A stretch of 64,000 bases of DNA from Uloborus plumipes (GCA_038373865.1 JAXGGA010002847.1:1-64000); one strand, 5' to 3'. Shown: positions 45,601 to 57,370, counted from the stretch's first letter. The notes: generated from the sequence alone by a model not told the origin. Numbers and translations: made by a program.

Positions 45601-46925
45601 AGATGTTCTTTGATTTCTGAGAATTTGCTCTTACAGATAAAAAGATTGCAAAGAATGCTCTTAACATAAGAATTTGATTTCTAATTATTTTCTTTTTCTA
45701 CTCACTTCATCTACATTTGTTAAATATTTAACTTAGAGTTCTTAACAACAGAGCAAACAGCGTTGTAGCAAAAAGTGTAAGATCCAGTTCAGTTCCTTTT
45801 TTAATAACAGTAAAGAAAAATGCTGTTTAATTTTTACTCTTATCGAAAGAAGTACAAATTAAATATTTTATGAAATATGCATTTCTGTCTAAAATTAAGA
45901 AATAAGAGCTTATGGTTATTGTCAATTTTCCAATTTGTTTGCTGTTCGAAATCCCAAAGCAAAAAGGAACGGGGTTATAATTTTGACATGTCTGTTTATT
46001 GTATTCTTATTCCGACTAAAACTTCCTCTAAATTGAGTATTCATAAAAAAAAAATTGCATTTAAGAAGTTTTTTTTCTTACTCTCGTTCTTGAGTGCAGT
46101 CTTACTTATGATTTGGAATTCGGTCTAGTAAGTTCCTTTCAACTCGTATATAAGTGGATATACATGACGCACATTTGTAGCATTCATCCTTAACGCTTGT
46201 ATTGCGTCTAAAACCTTTTCTAAAGAAAATGCAAGGAAATGCACGTACTATCTAAAAGAAAAAAAATCGCCGGAGGAATAACAAAAAATAAAACATTTCA
46301 TAATGCTATTTTCATATCATTTTTTTTTTTTTGTTTTTAATATAAAACTGACTCCAATTTATTTCTTTCAAAAGTTAAAGGTCTACCACTACATATTTAA
46401 ATGTGAAATGAAATCTTCAGATGGCAATGTAAAGTTAAGGTTTGAAACATGAAAAATATCACGTACACGAAGAAGACTAAAGTTTTCAGTTCACGCTCTT
46501 TAAATAATCTTACATATATGCATATATTTTTTTGAAAAACATTTTTGATGAATTCTGTGATCTATTCCATAGAAAATGATTTTGAAGAATTATCAACTCT
46601 GATTATGTGGTGAAACAATCAACCTAAAAGCTCCTTATTTCATTGAAAAGTTTAAATTTGTGCTTAATTGGAAGATGGATTTACAATTTTATTAACCATG
46701 CCGTTTTAAACATGTATTTCCAAACAAGATTTTATTTCTGTCAAAATATGTGGTTTTACGATGTTTATTTTCAAATTCATGCAACTTAGTTTATTTATTA
46801 CAGATGATACCAAAGGACTTATTAGTTCGAGGAAATTCATTTAGTACAATGTAGCTAAATAGGTTGAAAGCGTTACATTTTCGCTAATCTTTAACAATAT
46901 CATATAGTTTTGCTCAAATTTTAGT
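42611..46925. other. Long AT-rich stretch; short inverted repeat at 44494-44563
   Basis: No gene seen. CAGTGCAGCACCGCTTATAC..GTTTTT (from 44494) and AAAAACGTATAAACGGTGCT (44535-44554) form a short inverted repeat resembling a pogo/Tigger-type MITE. At 44680-44720 the word GGGGAAGGCTACC occurs twice in tandem. Otherwise featureless. Confidence 0.45.
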
Positions 46926-49889
46926 AGGGTCAGGTGGGGGAAAATGGGTCACGGGGTAAAATGGGTCAGGCTGTTTAGAAAATTCATTAAAAATTGTGCA
47001 AACAATATCTTCTTTTTGCGTTGCCATTTTTATGTATTATTGACATCAGGCAGCATTTTATATGCAAAATAAGGTGTAACTTCCACTTTAAAGTTACAGA
47101 TACTAGCGATTAAGTGTTTTTATCAAAAGACGCTTGACTGTGATCATCATAAAAACTTTTGATTTAAAGAAAATCAAATAGAAATACACATTAAGTGTTT
47201 AACTTACTGCATAACGCACATTTTCAGGAATAACTTCATAAAATGTTGAAGAAAAAACAACAAAAATGAATTTCTCAGGGTATTAAAACATGCGTGGGGT
47301 AGAATGGGTCATTTTTCGCATTCGATTAGGCTTAGCATATACTAAAGAGCAAATTATAATTTTTGCATACTAACTTATGTTTTGTTGTTAGTATGTAGGG
47401 GAGAGTGGTAATGAATGGGCCATGGTGATGAATGGGCCACTAACAAAATATGAAAAAGTATTTGCATGAATTTTGTTTTGATGCCATCAATAGATGTAAC
47501 TATTTGTTCTACTAAACTCATCCAATTTTCATTCGTTTGTGCTGAGCCATTTTTGAACTAGAGTGGCATGGTCAAGAATCTGACTGAAAAGTAAGTTTTT
47601 CCCTTTTTAGTAAAACATTTCCTAGCTAAAATGTACCAAGTATTTCACTGCATACATATGTATAAGTTAGTCTTTCCATATCTATAAACTAATTTTAAGA
47701 TGTATTTTGATGCTATTTAAATTCAATGTACTCAAAAAACCTAAATGTATTCCAAAAGTATAGGTGGGGCTGAATGGGCCACTATGTCATGGTAATGAAT
47801 GGGCCACCTAAATATTGTTTTCCTTCCTTTTCTTTGGATTTTCGCATTAATATGAAACACAACTGACTGTCATAGATAAAGATTACTGTCGTCAAAATAG
47901 GTTTGTAGTAACTTCTAAATATAATTTGCAGATCTATATTATATTCCTATAGTACAATAGACCTCTGGTCGCAGTGCGTGGCTTGAAAAAACCCCCCTCT
48001 CTTCTTCATATTATATTCCTCACAGTACAGTTTCATTTTCTTTCTTGGTAACTTAACTTAGATATTTCTTATTCCTGATGTCTAGTAAATTTTTTAAAAA
48101 AAATTGAATTTTGACAAGTTTGAAAATGAAGATGAAGTTTTTGAAAGTGATTTTTAATATTATTTTTGAAATATATAAATTTTGTTCAATCATAGTGTGT
48201 ATTATCTGTTATTTTTTTATTTATATATATTTGATGTTGTTTATTTCTTACAATCTCATTATTTAGTCATTTTTCTGCTACAATTGGCATGAATCAGTTT
48301 TATTTTAATTGCATCAGTTTTGATGTTTATATAATTTTAAATCAGTATGATTTTGTATCATCATGTCAAGTGCCACATTTATTTTGTCATATTCAGCAAA
48401 TAAAAGATTAAATCCTCATGTTTTCATTGAATTAATTTAGTGGCCCATTCATTACCTTCGATGGCCCATTCAACCCCATAGGTGGGGTTGAATGGGCCAA
48501 ATTTCAAAATTTTTATTTTCTATTATAATTCATTATAGACAGGTGCTAATCCAACTTTTATGACTTTTTTAGAGAGCCAGATAAGTAAAGTAACTAAAAC
48601 ACCAATTTAGAGTTAAAACAAAGTGTTAGCAAAAATTACAAAAATTCAAAACCAAAAAGTGGCCCCCATTCATTACCACTCTCCCCTATGTACAAATTTA
48701 ACAAGTAATATATTGCTTTGTTATTCTTTTGATATACAAATATATAAACTTATAGTTCAAAATAATTAAATTAAATCAAAAAGCCAAAATTAAAAGCACA
48801 GCTTTTGTTCGATGAACTTTCTTCAGGAAATGTTGTTAGGAAGTTAAGCAAAAATGGCTCATTTTCGCCATAGAAAGAAGCCTGGGAAACCAAAACATAG
48901 AAAAACATTCTACCAAGCTCAATTAAAATAATGCACTTGAAGGAGCGGTACAAACATCTAAGATCTCAACAGTAAGTGAGGCTGTTTCTACGATATTGGA
49001 ACAAGGCGAGTCAAGCATGCGTTTTATTTTTATCCATATTTGAATTTCTATTATAAGCACTCTTTCCTAAACCAATATATAAAAGTAAAGAAAAAATTTA
49101 AAAGATACCAGAAGAGAAAACTACACACATGCAGAAAGAGAATTGTGAAATTTCAAAAACTCGACAATATTGAAAAGATTGCATACTGAAATAGTCTAAA
49201 GAGATAAAAAAAATATTAATTAAATTGACACACAAACACAAAACTAAATAAATAATAAATAAAACTTTCTTTAAAAGTAATTTACAACTGAATCAAAGAG
49301 CATTGATAGCAACTTTTAAAAATTGCAAAATAGAAACAAGTTAAGTTTTTGGGGAAAATGTCAAAAAAGTATATTCTGATTCCATCATTCTTCATCACAA
49401 TGTAGAATAACGTGCAATGAAATTTAAAAATACAGTAAAAGATTTTTGTTTCCGGAGAGAGATGATGTTAGGAATTATGGTACATTGTAAACAGTGACAT
49501 TCCTGGCAATGAAATAAATCAAGAGGACAATACTATTTTTTAGAATTGTTTATCTGCTAATTGTTTTATCATCTATGAACAAAAGTACAAAATTACTATT
49601 CAATAAATCGTGAAATTAAATCCTTTAAAGCATGACTCATTTTACCCCACTAGTGACCCATTTTACCCCACGCTATGGGGTAAAATGAGTCATTGACAAC
49701 ACATTTTCTAACTTATTTATCGGTATCAATACTTCGTTTTTCACATGATATTTCACTTTAAATGTCATAAGGAAGAGTCATTTGCATATCCTGAGCAGCT
49801 TATTCACTGTTTGAATTAAAATATTTTTTGCTGTCAAAGCCTGATTGAAAAAGTGTTCTTCTTTGACCCATTTTACCCCACCTGAAGCT
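46926..49889. mobile_element. Inverted-repeat element with GGGGTAAAATGGGTCA words (outer)
   Basis: Left end AGGGTCAGGTGGGGGAAAAT and right end ATTTTACCCCACCTGAAGCT are inverted. Words of the type GGGGTAAAATGGGTCA occur at 46937, 46953 and 47294 and, mainly reversed, near 49637, 49655, 49676 and 49866. Long non-coding AT-rich interior. It is interrupted by a second element (47398-48686). Flanking duplication not clear. Confidence 0.65.
47398..48686. mobile_element. Inverted-repeat element with GAATGGGCCA words (nested)
   Basis: Starts GGGGAGAGTGGTAATGAATG and ends in the inverted CATTCATTACCACTCTCCCC, flanked by the 6-bp direct repeat TATGTA (47392-47397 and 48687-48692). GGTAATGAATGGGCCA-type words recur at about 47409, 47424, 47762 and 47791 and in both orientations at 48441-48500. 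No coding potential. The clean 6-bp duplication marks it as an insertion into the outer element. Confidence 0.7.
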
Positions 49890-50029
49890 AGTTAATTTTC
49901 AAAGAATGTAATTTTCAAATGGCAATAGTAAAATGTTACTTTACACATATTAGAAAAACACCTATAGGTCCATTTGGTTGTAAATAGCGAAAATGGTATT
50001 TTACTCTTTTCCCCAAAAATATTTTATTT

Positions 50030-50260
50030 TGTTAGGATCATAAGAATCAGTCGAAGAATATTGACGGTTAATATAATGCTCCCTTTCCCTCCAAATACAT
50101 ATGATGGCTATAAACTGTCAAAAACTGAAGAAAACCGGAAGGAGCCATTTCCAAAAATGTGGGACGTGATGGGGAAAATGGTGGTCTCATACTTGGATTC
50201 ATGGGGTCATTTTAAATAAGAATCAGTAAGAATGATGTCAGCAGCATTTTGAAGGTTTTT
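50030..50260 (+). mobile_element. Solo half of the foldback 2 arm family
   Basis: About 200 bp align with 20140-20325 of foldback 2: TATGATGGCTATAAACTG, AAGGAGCCATTTCC-type and GTGGGACGTGATGGGG, then GGTCATTTTAAATAAGAATC and GCAGCATTTTGAAGG. More diverged than the hairpin arms are from each other, so an old single-arm copy. Confidence 0.6.
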
Positions 50261-50784
50261 TTTGGCCTAATAGTGTAATTAAAGAAAGTTAAAAGATTTA
50301 AATAAAAACAACAAGCAACTTTCTGAGAGTCTAATCATGGGAAAGCTTACGTTATGGAATTGAAGAGCTTGGTAAATGAAGGGAATATGTGACAAAACAG
50401 AAAATGCGAGTAATTAAAGTTCAAAGTTTTAATGTTACAGTTGTTGCACCTTTTTGTTTTCTGGTTTTGTCGTTAGTGTGCGCATGAAATTGGTCTATTG
50501 ACATCTGCTTTTTGACATACCAAGTTTTATTTGCTTACCTCTATCCATTGCTTACCATTGTACAGAATGTTTACTTTTTCAAATGTAACATAGCAACTTC
50601 ATCCTCCAAACCCTTGTGTTATGACCTGCAATTCTCGATGTGGGAAGCTTCTTACTGGTGTTACAGAGGCGCAAATTCAAAGGCCCTACTCAGTTTAGGC
50701 TTACTTCCCTTATATTCTAAATCTAAAATAACTAAATAAATTTCTCATTATACAACTCGAATAATAAAATGTCAGGGAAGAAAG

Positions 50785-51080
50785 AAGGAATGCCAGGGGA
50801 GATGAATACCAGGGAAGTGCGGTCGGCCCTCCCTTTCTTGTGGGACTTCCTCAGTAATTTTTCAATATTGAAGTTATAAAAATACAATTTTATACGTGTT
50901 TTAATGAAGTTGCATCCATTCCCGAAGTTGGGGGAAGACATTTCTGAGTTCTCTCCCAGAAATATTTCAGAACTGAAGTCTGAATCATTTATGATAGATA
51001 TTTGTAAACCAGTATGCATAGTAAAACGTAAATAAAAAATGAATCGTCCCTCCTTTGAAAATGTCTGGATCCGTTAGAGG
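50785..51080. mobile_element. Second copy of the TCTGGATCCG-ended family
   Basis: Shares with 5407-5690 the CTCAGTAATTTTTCAATATT-type block, a following TATAAAAATACAATTTTA block and the terminal GTCTGGATCCGTTAG (51063-51077). The left boundary is unclear. The 95-residue minus-strand frame here is not a recognisable protein. Confidence 0.4.
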
Positions 51081-51105
51081 TCGACAGTAACTTACAGCAA
51101 TTTTA

Positions 51106-51364
51106 CACTGCAAAAAACGAACTGTTGTTTTTACAGAATAGCACTGGCAGCATAGGTTCCAGTTTAAAACTGTAAAATGCACAGTAATAAACTGTAAATT
51201 AGCAGTTTTACAGTTTATTACTGCAAAAGTAGTAATTTTACTGATTAGTACTGTGAACTTAGCAATTTAACAGTTTATTACTTCAAAAATTAGCAATTTT
51301 TACAGTTTATTACAATAAAATTAGCTGTATCATACTGTAAAAACAACATTCAATTTTTACAGTG
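51106..51364. mobile_element. CACTGCAAAAAA MITE, complete copy
   Basis: Inverted ends CACTGCAAAAAACGAACTG.. and ..CATTCAATTTTTACAGTG with TA on both sides (51104-51105 and 51365-51366), consistent with a Tc1/mariner-type TA duplication. Inside, GTAATAAACTGTAAA and TTTACAGTTTATTACTG alternate as short palindromic modules. Non-coding; this copy defines the family. Confidence 0.7.
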
Positions 51365-51366
51365 TA

Positions 51367-52438
51367 AGAGCCCACATTTTGCTGTTCGGTAGTGTAAAGC
51401 TATTCTCAATATCAATAAAATAAGCTTCTTACTGCCTTCTAAATCCTTAGATTTCCCCCTGCAGAGTACTGGTTTGGATTGTTATCATTAAAGAGTTTAT
51501 TAAGTTGCTATAGTAGAGCCTTCCTGGAAATTCTACAAGAAACTAGACAGAAACAAAACAAGTTATTACTGAGAACTAAAGAAAAATAAGATTTCTCAGC
51601 ATAATTAAAATTTTCTTCAGTCGAACAATGTTTCGAAAGGACGTGAAAAATGTCTGCCCAAAATATAAAGACAACAAAGAGATCTTAAGATTACAAGATT
51701 GCAAAAGCGAATTCCATGAAATCATTTATTTTCATTTAATTTTCTGAGTTAACGAAATCCTTTTTTTCGTCCTTTAGTTTTCAGCATTATTTCTAAATTG
51801 CAAAACAAGATTCACAATTTATCTTTAGAAATATTATCTGAACATGATAAAGAAACAAGCGTAGTTTATCTGTATATGTTTCTCTTTCTCGTAAGTTAAA
51901 ATAATGAATTTAGCTTAATAAAATTAATTATATTTTTAAAGTTAAATCATGAAATCGGAAAGTTTTGTTCCATTATTGAAATCTAAAAAGATTTAGAAAA
52001 AAATATGCATAATTAGTGGACAATCTTATTAAGGTTGATAGTATTATTCATTTGGTATAATGGAATGTGACTACAAAAAATTGTTTGAAATTTTGAAAAA
52101 CATCAATAATATCGTTGCATTATTGCGTATTGTTGTTATATATTTTAACAACAAATATTGGGGAAATATATATGGGAAATATTTTATTTTCTCTACAGTT
52201 CTAGAATTTTCTATTACTTTTCATGTACTGATGTACTTTTTTCCCCCTTTTTTAACATTTCTTATAAAAGGGACCCAAAATTTTAGTAACTAAAAATAAG
52301 GAGTCACATAGAAAACAGTCATTGCAAAATTCTCGTGAATGAAAAAACTAAAAGAAATATTTCGATAGAAAGGTCCAATTGTTGTTCCATTATAAATTTT
52401 GGGAATGTTAGTTACACATTTTAAAGCATAAACCATTA
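51367..52438. other. AT-rich stretch without a recognisable feature
   Basis: Nothing supportable on either strand; the 77-residue frame at 52060-52293 is low-complexity hydrophobic translation of AT-rich DNA. Confidence 0.45.
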
Positions 52439-52439
52439 C

Positions 52440-52479
<40 letters not shown>
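52439..52479. repeat. (TAA)n microsatellite
   Basis: About 13 TAA triplets end exactly at the Tc1-like element's left TA duplication, so the transposon inserted into or at the edge of the microsatellite. Confidence 0.85.
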
Positions 52480-52481
<2 letters not shown>

Positions 52482-53730
52482 CTCATGTTTGTGAAAATTG
52501 CAACACTACGAAGGACTTGCGCGAACGGGCTGAAATTCTCAGCAAATGCAAAGTAAGGTATGATATGCAAATGATTAGAACTTTAGACGTGTAGCGCATG
52601 CGTACGCTGAGCAGAGCCCCCGGAACGCCGGATTTATCCGAATAAATAGACGGTTGCAGCAAGGCGTGTATGGTTTAGGTGGTTATGTGCTTGTGATAAA
52701 CGTTAGCGGAGACGTTACTAATGTCTCTTCGACGAAAAAGAGCGAGGTTTCAACAACTTACGGAGTTTGAACGGGGGAGGATCATCGGCCTTCGTGAAGA
52801 TTGATTGTCTTATCGTGAAGTAACCACTCGTGTTCAGCGTAACAGCAACAGCTACAGGTGTTTCAATATGTGCTTCATCAATTCGTAGACGTCTGCTGCA
52901 GCTTGGACTGCGCGCAAGGATTCCTTTATACAGGATCCCGCTCACACAAAAATATCGCCGCCTGCGGCTACAATGGGCCAATCAGCATAAGGACTGGTGT
53001 GCTGATTGGTAGTATGTTGTGTTTTCTGACGAATCCCGCTTTAATTTGTGGCACCACGATGGCCGCATTCGCGTCCGACGCTATGCCGGTGAACGCTACC
53101 TTCCATAGTGCATTATCGCACGTCACAGTGAACGAACACCTGGAGTCATGGTCTGGGGTGCCATATCATATCACGGACGATATCAATTGCTACGAATTGT
53201 GGGTAACCTGAACAGCAACCGGTGCATCAGTGAAGTTCTACATCCCCAAGCTGTACTCTTCCTTCAAGGCTTGCTTGGCGCTGTATTTCAGCAGGATAAT
53301 GCCCGCCCTCATGTCGCTAGGACGGTTCAATTCTTCCTTGCATCACAGCAGGTGCAGCTTCTTCGCCTGGCCAGCGTATTCCCCGGATATGTCGCCGATC
53401 GAACATGTCTGGGATTTCGTTGGTCGGCATCTCGTTCGTGATCCGCGTCTTGTTGCTTCCACAGACAAACTTTGGGTACGCATACAAACAGTATGGAATG
53501 CTCTTGATCAGGTAGACATAAAAAATTTGTTTGACTCCATGCCATCTCGCGTAACAGCACTTATTGCAGCACGTGGTGGCTACATAAAATACTAATTTCA
53601 ATGTTTTTTATTGTTTGTTGGCTTTCTAAGTTTAATCATTTTCTTGTACCACTATCACTCAGCTGTGTATTAAATTTCATTCAATTATGACGATTCCTTC
53701 ATGGTGTTGCAGTTTTCACAAACATGAGTT
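52480..53730 (+). mobile_element. Tc1-like transposon, full length
   Basis: 27-bp terminal inverted repeats (AACTCATGTTTGTGAAAATT.. at 52480 and its inverted form ending AAACATGAGTT at 53730) with one mismatch, flanked by TA on both sides (52478-52479 and 53731-53732). Length 1,251 bp. It contains one transposase gene in the plus direction (52721-53595) which is broken. Near-perfect ends suggest a fairly young insertion despite the damaged gene; it may have moved with a transposase supplied in trans. Confidence 0.92.
52721..53595 (+). pseudogene. Tc1-type DD34E transposase, disrupted
   Basis: Starts MSLRRKRARFQQLTEFERGR then a stop (52802-52804) and a deletion of roughly 60 residues through the helix-turn-helix region. 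It resumes with GVSICASSIRRRLLQLGLRA, a stop after KDWCADW, then VVFSDESRF (first Asp), RTPGVMVWGAISYHGRYQLL, AVFQQDNARPHVARTVQFFL (second Asp). After a frameshift near 53360 come WPAYSPDMSPIEHVWDFVGR (the Glu, 34 residues after the second Asp) and the end IAARGGYIKY. All three catalytic residues are still encoded, but two stops, a deletion and a frameshift make it inactive. Confidence 0.92.
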
Positions 53731-53732
53731 TA

Positions 53733-55020
53733 GAAATAAAGATCTCAGAAACATTACTGCTGAAAAATATGGCTCTAAATTACTAAGAGAAATAATTAAA
53801 AAAAAAGTTAGTTTTTGAAATATGAACAACTGCACTAATTTTTTTAATTGAATTTGACTAATATTTACCTCATCTAAAGGTTTCGTTTATTGAATCCAAG
53901 AAAGCAACTGTTTTCTTCAAATCAAGAGTGTTTTTCAAAAGAACATTTGCCTTTAGATTTTAAAAACTTGGTTTAAAAATCATTCATCTCAAATTCATTA
54001 AAAAATATTATGTCGACAAGTATAAGGCAAGACTAGAATTAAGAAAATTCAAGTAACTGAGTTCCCCAAGTAGAAAAATTTTAGTTTGTAAAAGAAACGT
54101 CATATTAAAAGAGTCAAAAATAAAAATGAGCTAAGTGACGAACCTTTAACGGAAAAGTATATATGCAATATTTTTTACGTAATCGGTATATTTAATAGAG
54201 GAATTGAAGAGAAACTGAAAACCATGTTTAATTCAAATTGTTGTTAAATTTTTGACTTACAGCACTATTATTCAGACCCGTCCAAGTATACTTCCTTTTA
54301 TGACTCAGTAATCATAGCAATAAGCATAAAAAAAAGCAATAAAATTTCTGACGAATAGAGATATCCAGATTATATTCAGAATTATTAATGAGCTATGATG
54401 TAAACACAAAAGCATATTCCAAAAATACTTCGCTTAAAGAAAATTGCTTTCTTTTATTAAATCTGCTAATCACTTTTTACATGTTCCTTTCAGTTTCCAG
54501 TTTTTAAAATAAAATTTATTCTTTAATATTTTAAAAGCCTGTCAAAAGAAGCGTTAAAATATTTGGAAAACAAAGAGGAAAAAAAAACAAAACAAAAAGA
54601 AACGCCTGCGAGGAAGATAATAGCAGGTGAGAGACTCTTAAAGAATAAACGTGTTTTCCACCATTGTCAAGAATTCTTACATTTAAAAGAGGTTTTTGAA
54701 TGAGATTCTAGACACTAACAAGACTAAGATGCTAAGAAAACGTTTTTTTTCTCATCATTATTTTAGCAAATTCCATGATGATAAAAGTGAAAATAACGCA
54801 GTTTTAAATCAAATTCACTAGAAAAAAGTGATGGATAATTTGGTTTACGCTTCTTTGATCGAAAATCAAAAGTAGTTTGACGGGATAAAAATTTTAATTA
54901 TTGTTTTAGCCTTAAATTTTTGAACCGGTTTATTGTTTTTCACTTTACTTCTATTCTTGTGGCAAAAAACATGAATATGTCTAGACGAAACATCTAAAAG
55001 AGAGACGAAATGTCTGCAGC
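53733..55020. other. AT-rich stretch without a recognisable feature
   Basis: Both strands read; no coding, RNA gene or paired inverted repeat recognised. Confidence 0.45.
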
Positions 55021-55515
55021 TTTAGATATATATACAAATACATATGTTTTGCCTAGTGAAAACGAATTTGTACGTTAGAAAGCTTTTTAAAAGTTGTGGT
55101 TAACATTTGCCTCGAAAAAAAGATAATGCAGTAGAACTCCAATCATTAGTATCTATTAGGACCGGACCCTATTCGGATGGGCAAAAATTCGGATAATTGT
55201 ATTTTTTCCCCGAGGAAAAAGTCTACTTTAGTTAATTACTCCATACATGATGAAAATAAAAGGAAAAAACTATTTTTAAACACTGCAATACAGCTAATTT
55301 TACAGCAATAAACCGCAAAACTGCTAATTTTACAGTAGTAAATTGTAAAATTTCTAGTTTACAGTAATAAACTGTAAAATTGCTAGTTTCAGTTTACTGC
55401 AATTTACTGCATTATATTTTTTTCGAGGCAAATGTTAACCACAACTTTTAAGAAGTTTTCTAACGTACAAATTCGTTTTCACTAGGCAAAACATATGTAT
55501 TTGTATATATATCTA
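55021..55515. repeat. Inverted duplication (~110-bp arms) enclosing MITE sequence
   Basis: 55021-55129 (ATATATACAAATACATATGT.., AAACGAATTTGTACGTTAG, GTGGTTAACATTTGCCTCGA) is repeated in reverse at 55406-55515. The ~275-bp spacer holds a CAGTAGAACTCCAATCATTA pogo-like end (about 55130) and a block of ACAGTAATAAACTGT modules (55282-55405). The arms resemble host flank that has been copied in inverse rather than transposon ends. Confidence 0.7.
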
Positions 55516-56168
55516 AAGTGCATTTTACACTTTTAAACTGGAACTTCTGTTGCCAGTATTACATTGATGTTTTCACAGTAATGAACTGTAAAATTGCATA
55601 TTTTACAGCGGAAAACTACTGGTTTACATTTCACACACTCCAGGGTTCCCCGTACCTACCACAACTCGTGGTTTAACCTGGTTACCCTGGTTACCCCTGA
55701 AGAGCCCTCTGTTCTTTTTTTGAACCAGACCAAGAGCAAACCCCTTGGCCCAGCACCCCCAGAGGTATTATTTCACTTGGAGGACTTTGTGACCACGACA
55801 TTTTTAACGTCCCCCAGCCACCATTAATCAAGACGGTGGATCTTTGATTGTCTGAGAACTGCTGGTTTACAGTAAGAAACTAAAACTATTAGTTTTACAG
55901 TATATTACTGTGTATTTTACAGTTTATTTCTGTGTATTTTGCAGTTTTAAACTGAACCTCTGCTTCCAGTATTACACTGTAGTTTTTACAGATGGTAATA
56001 AACTGTAGCATTGTTAATTTCAGTTATAAACTGTAAAATTGGTAGCTTTACAGAAATAAACTGTAAAATAGCTAGTTTTACAGTTTATTACTGCGCTTCT
56101 ACAGTTTTTAACTGAAAATTCTGCTTTCAGTATTGAACTGTAAAAACAGCAACTTATTTTTTACAGTG
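55282..56168. mobile_element. Cluster of CACTGTAAAAAA-family MITE copies
   Basis: TTTACAGTTTATTACTGT modules, TTAAACTGGAACTTCTG-type and CCAGTATTACACTGT blocks occur at 55282-55405, 55516-55620 and 55860-56168, the last ending GCAACTTATTTTTTACAGTG. At least two overlapping or fused copies are present, one interrupted by a SINE-like element (55629-55856). Confidence 0.6.
55629..55856 (-). mobile_element. SINE-like retroposon, copy 2, inserted in the MITE
   Basis: Reverse-strand relative of 29957-30220: GGGGGTGCTGGGCCAAGG, AACCACGAGTTGTGGTAGG and GATCCACCGTCTTGATTAATGG-type blocks. It is flanked by the 15-bp direct repeats AACTACTGGTTTACA (55614-55628) and AACTGCTGGTTTACA (55857-55871), which also restore the MITE sequence across the site. 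A 15-bp duplication suits target-primed retroposition. This copy lacks a long A tail. Confidence 0.65.
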
Positions 56169-56394
56169 AAGGATAGAGTCGTTGATTAATCAAATGAAAA
56201 GGCAACACTTTTACTTGTTGTTATTATCTTGTGCTAGCTAGGCTGTCAATTTGGGGTACACCACCTCTCTTTTTAAACTGTGCCTTTATTTGGTGAGAAT
56301 TCCGACTTCCCCAGTACACACGTGCCATAGGGTAGGCAATTATTCATAGCATAACAACACACTCACACAAAGAAAAGACAAGGTCAGGAGAGAG

Positions 56395-56485
56395 AAAGTA
56401 TATCCACCCTCAAGCCGGGATTCAAACTCGGCACCTCCCTATCCGCTCAGACATCTTTGATCACTAGACAAGGTAGCCTGCATTT
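56395..56485 (-). mobile_element. tRNA-like SINE head
   Basis: On the minus strand, TTGTCTAGTGATCAAAGATG resembles a pol III A box and GAGTTTGAATCCCGG (around 56408-56422) is a good B box (GGTTCRANNCC type), separated by about 35 nt. No cloverleaf can be completed, so this is more likely a tRNA-derived SINE head than a tRNA gene. The SINE body probably runs toward lower coordinates. Confidence 0.45.
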
Positions 56486-57149
56486 TTACTTGTTAAAAGT
56501 ACTTACAAATGCTACACATGAAAGTCGTTGTTTGCTGAATATCTGGGTAAAAGTGAACTGTTCGCGTTGGCAGGTAAGGCAGACAGATTCTTTATTTCGC
56601 GAGTTGCAGTGTGTTTTGGTCTTATTTTTTCTGGAAGTCTGAAAGCTAAGCTAAGCTAAGGGAAACCAGTTCTGACGTTTTCCCCTGTCCAGTCATTTTT
56701 AGGGGTGCTCTTTTAAGCGCCGTTAACGCGAACTTTCGGCCGAACCAGTTTTGTCGCCATTTTATCTCGACAGTTCCTAGCTGTGGAGTGGGTCTAGTCT
56801 GGCTCTGAGGTACAGATTTGGCAGCAACCTAACCATCAAGGTGGAAAAATATTTCTAAAAAACACGAACTTTTTACCCTGCAATATCGATTGACTGACAC
56901 AACATGAATGTTTGCATGAAACACGAATACCTACACTTTCATCCCTTGGAGGACATGCTTCCTTACAAGGGCGTATATAAGGAGTGGGTCCGGGGGTCCC
57001 GGATCCCTTCCAAACTCAAAGAAAATTCTAACGAAATAATTTTAAAATGTACTTTTGAAATTTCCCGGAGAGCCTTCAAACCCCTTTCTATAACTTAAAC
57101 CCCTTTCTATAATTTTTTGAGAGAGAGCACTCCACCACTTCGATTTCTT

Positions 57150-57370
57150 TCAATGAATTATAGCCTAAAATTGCGAATTTAAAACTTCATTCAACGAATT
57201 ATATCATAAAATTGCGAATTTAAAACTTCAATGTCACAAAACTGTGAGGGCAGCTTCTGAATCCATATTTTTTTCCTAACGTCATTAAAGATAGCCTAAC
57301 ATGGGTTTTTAAGACATCAATTTTAAAACATTTCCAGTTAGAGGGTTCCGAACCACCACCTTTTTCCTAA
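57150..57370. repeat. Short tandem and minisatellite-like block
   Basis: AAATTGCGAATTTAAAACTTC occurs twice about 42 bp apart (57170 and 57212), followed by CAATTTTAAAACATTTCC and TTTTTCCTAACG words that mirror the layout of the ~88-bp minisatellite at 9480-10190. Confidence 0.5.

Noticed and set aside
52718..52981. Minus-strand ORF over the Tc1-like element (also 53317-53601 and 53327-53560)
   Set aside because: These are shadows of the plus-strand transposase, whose catalytic motifs are clear.
56395..56485. A true tRNA gene on the minus strand
   Set aside because: The B box is good but I could not complete acceptor and anticodon stems; a SINE head fits better.
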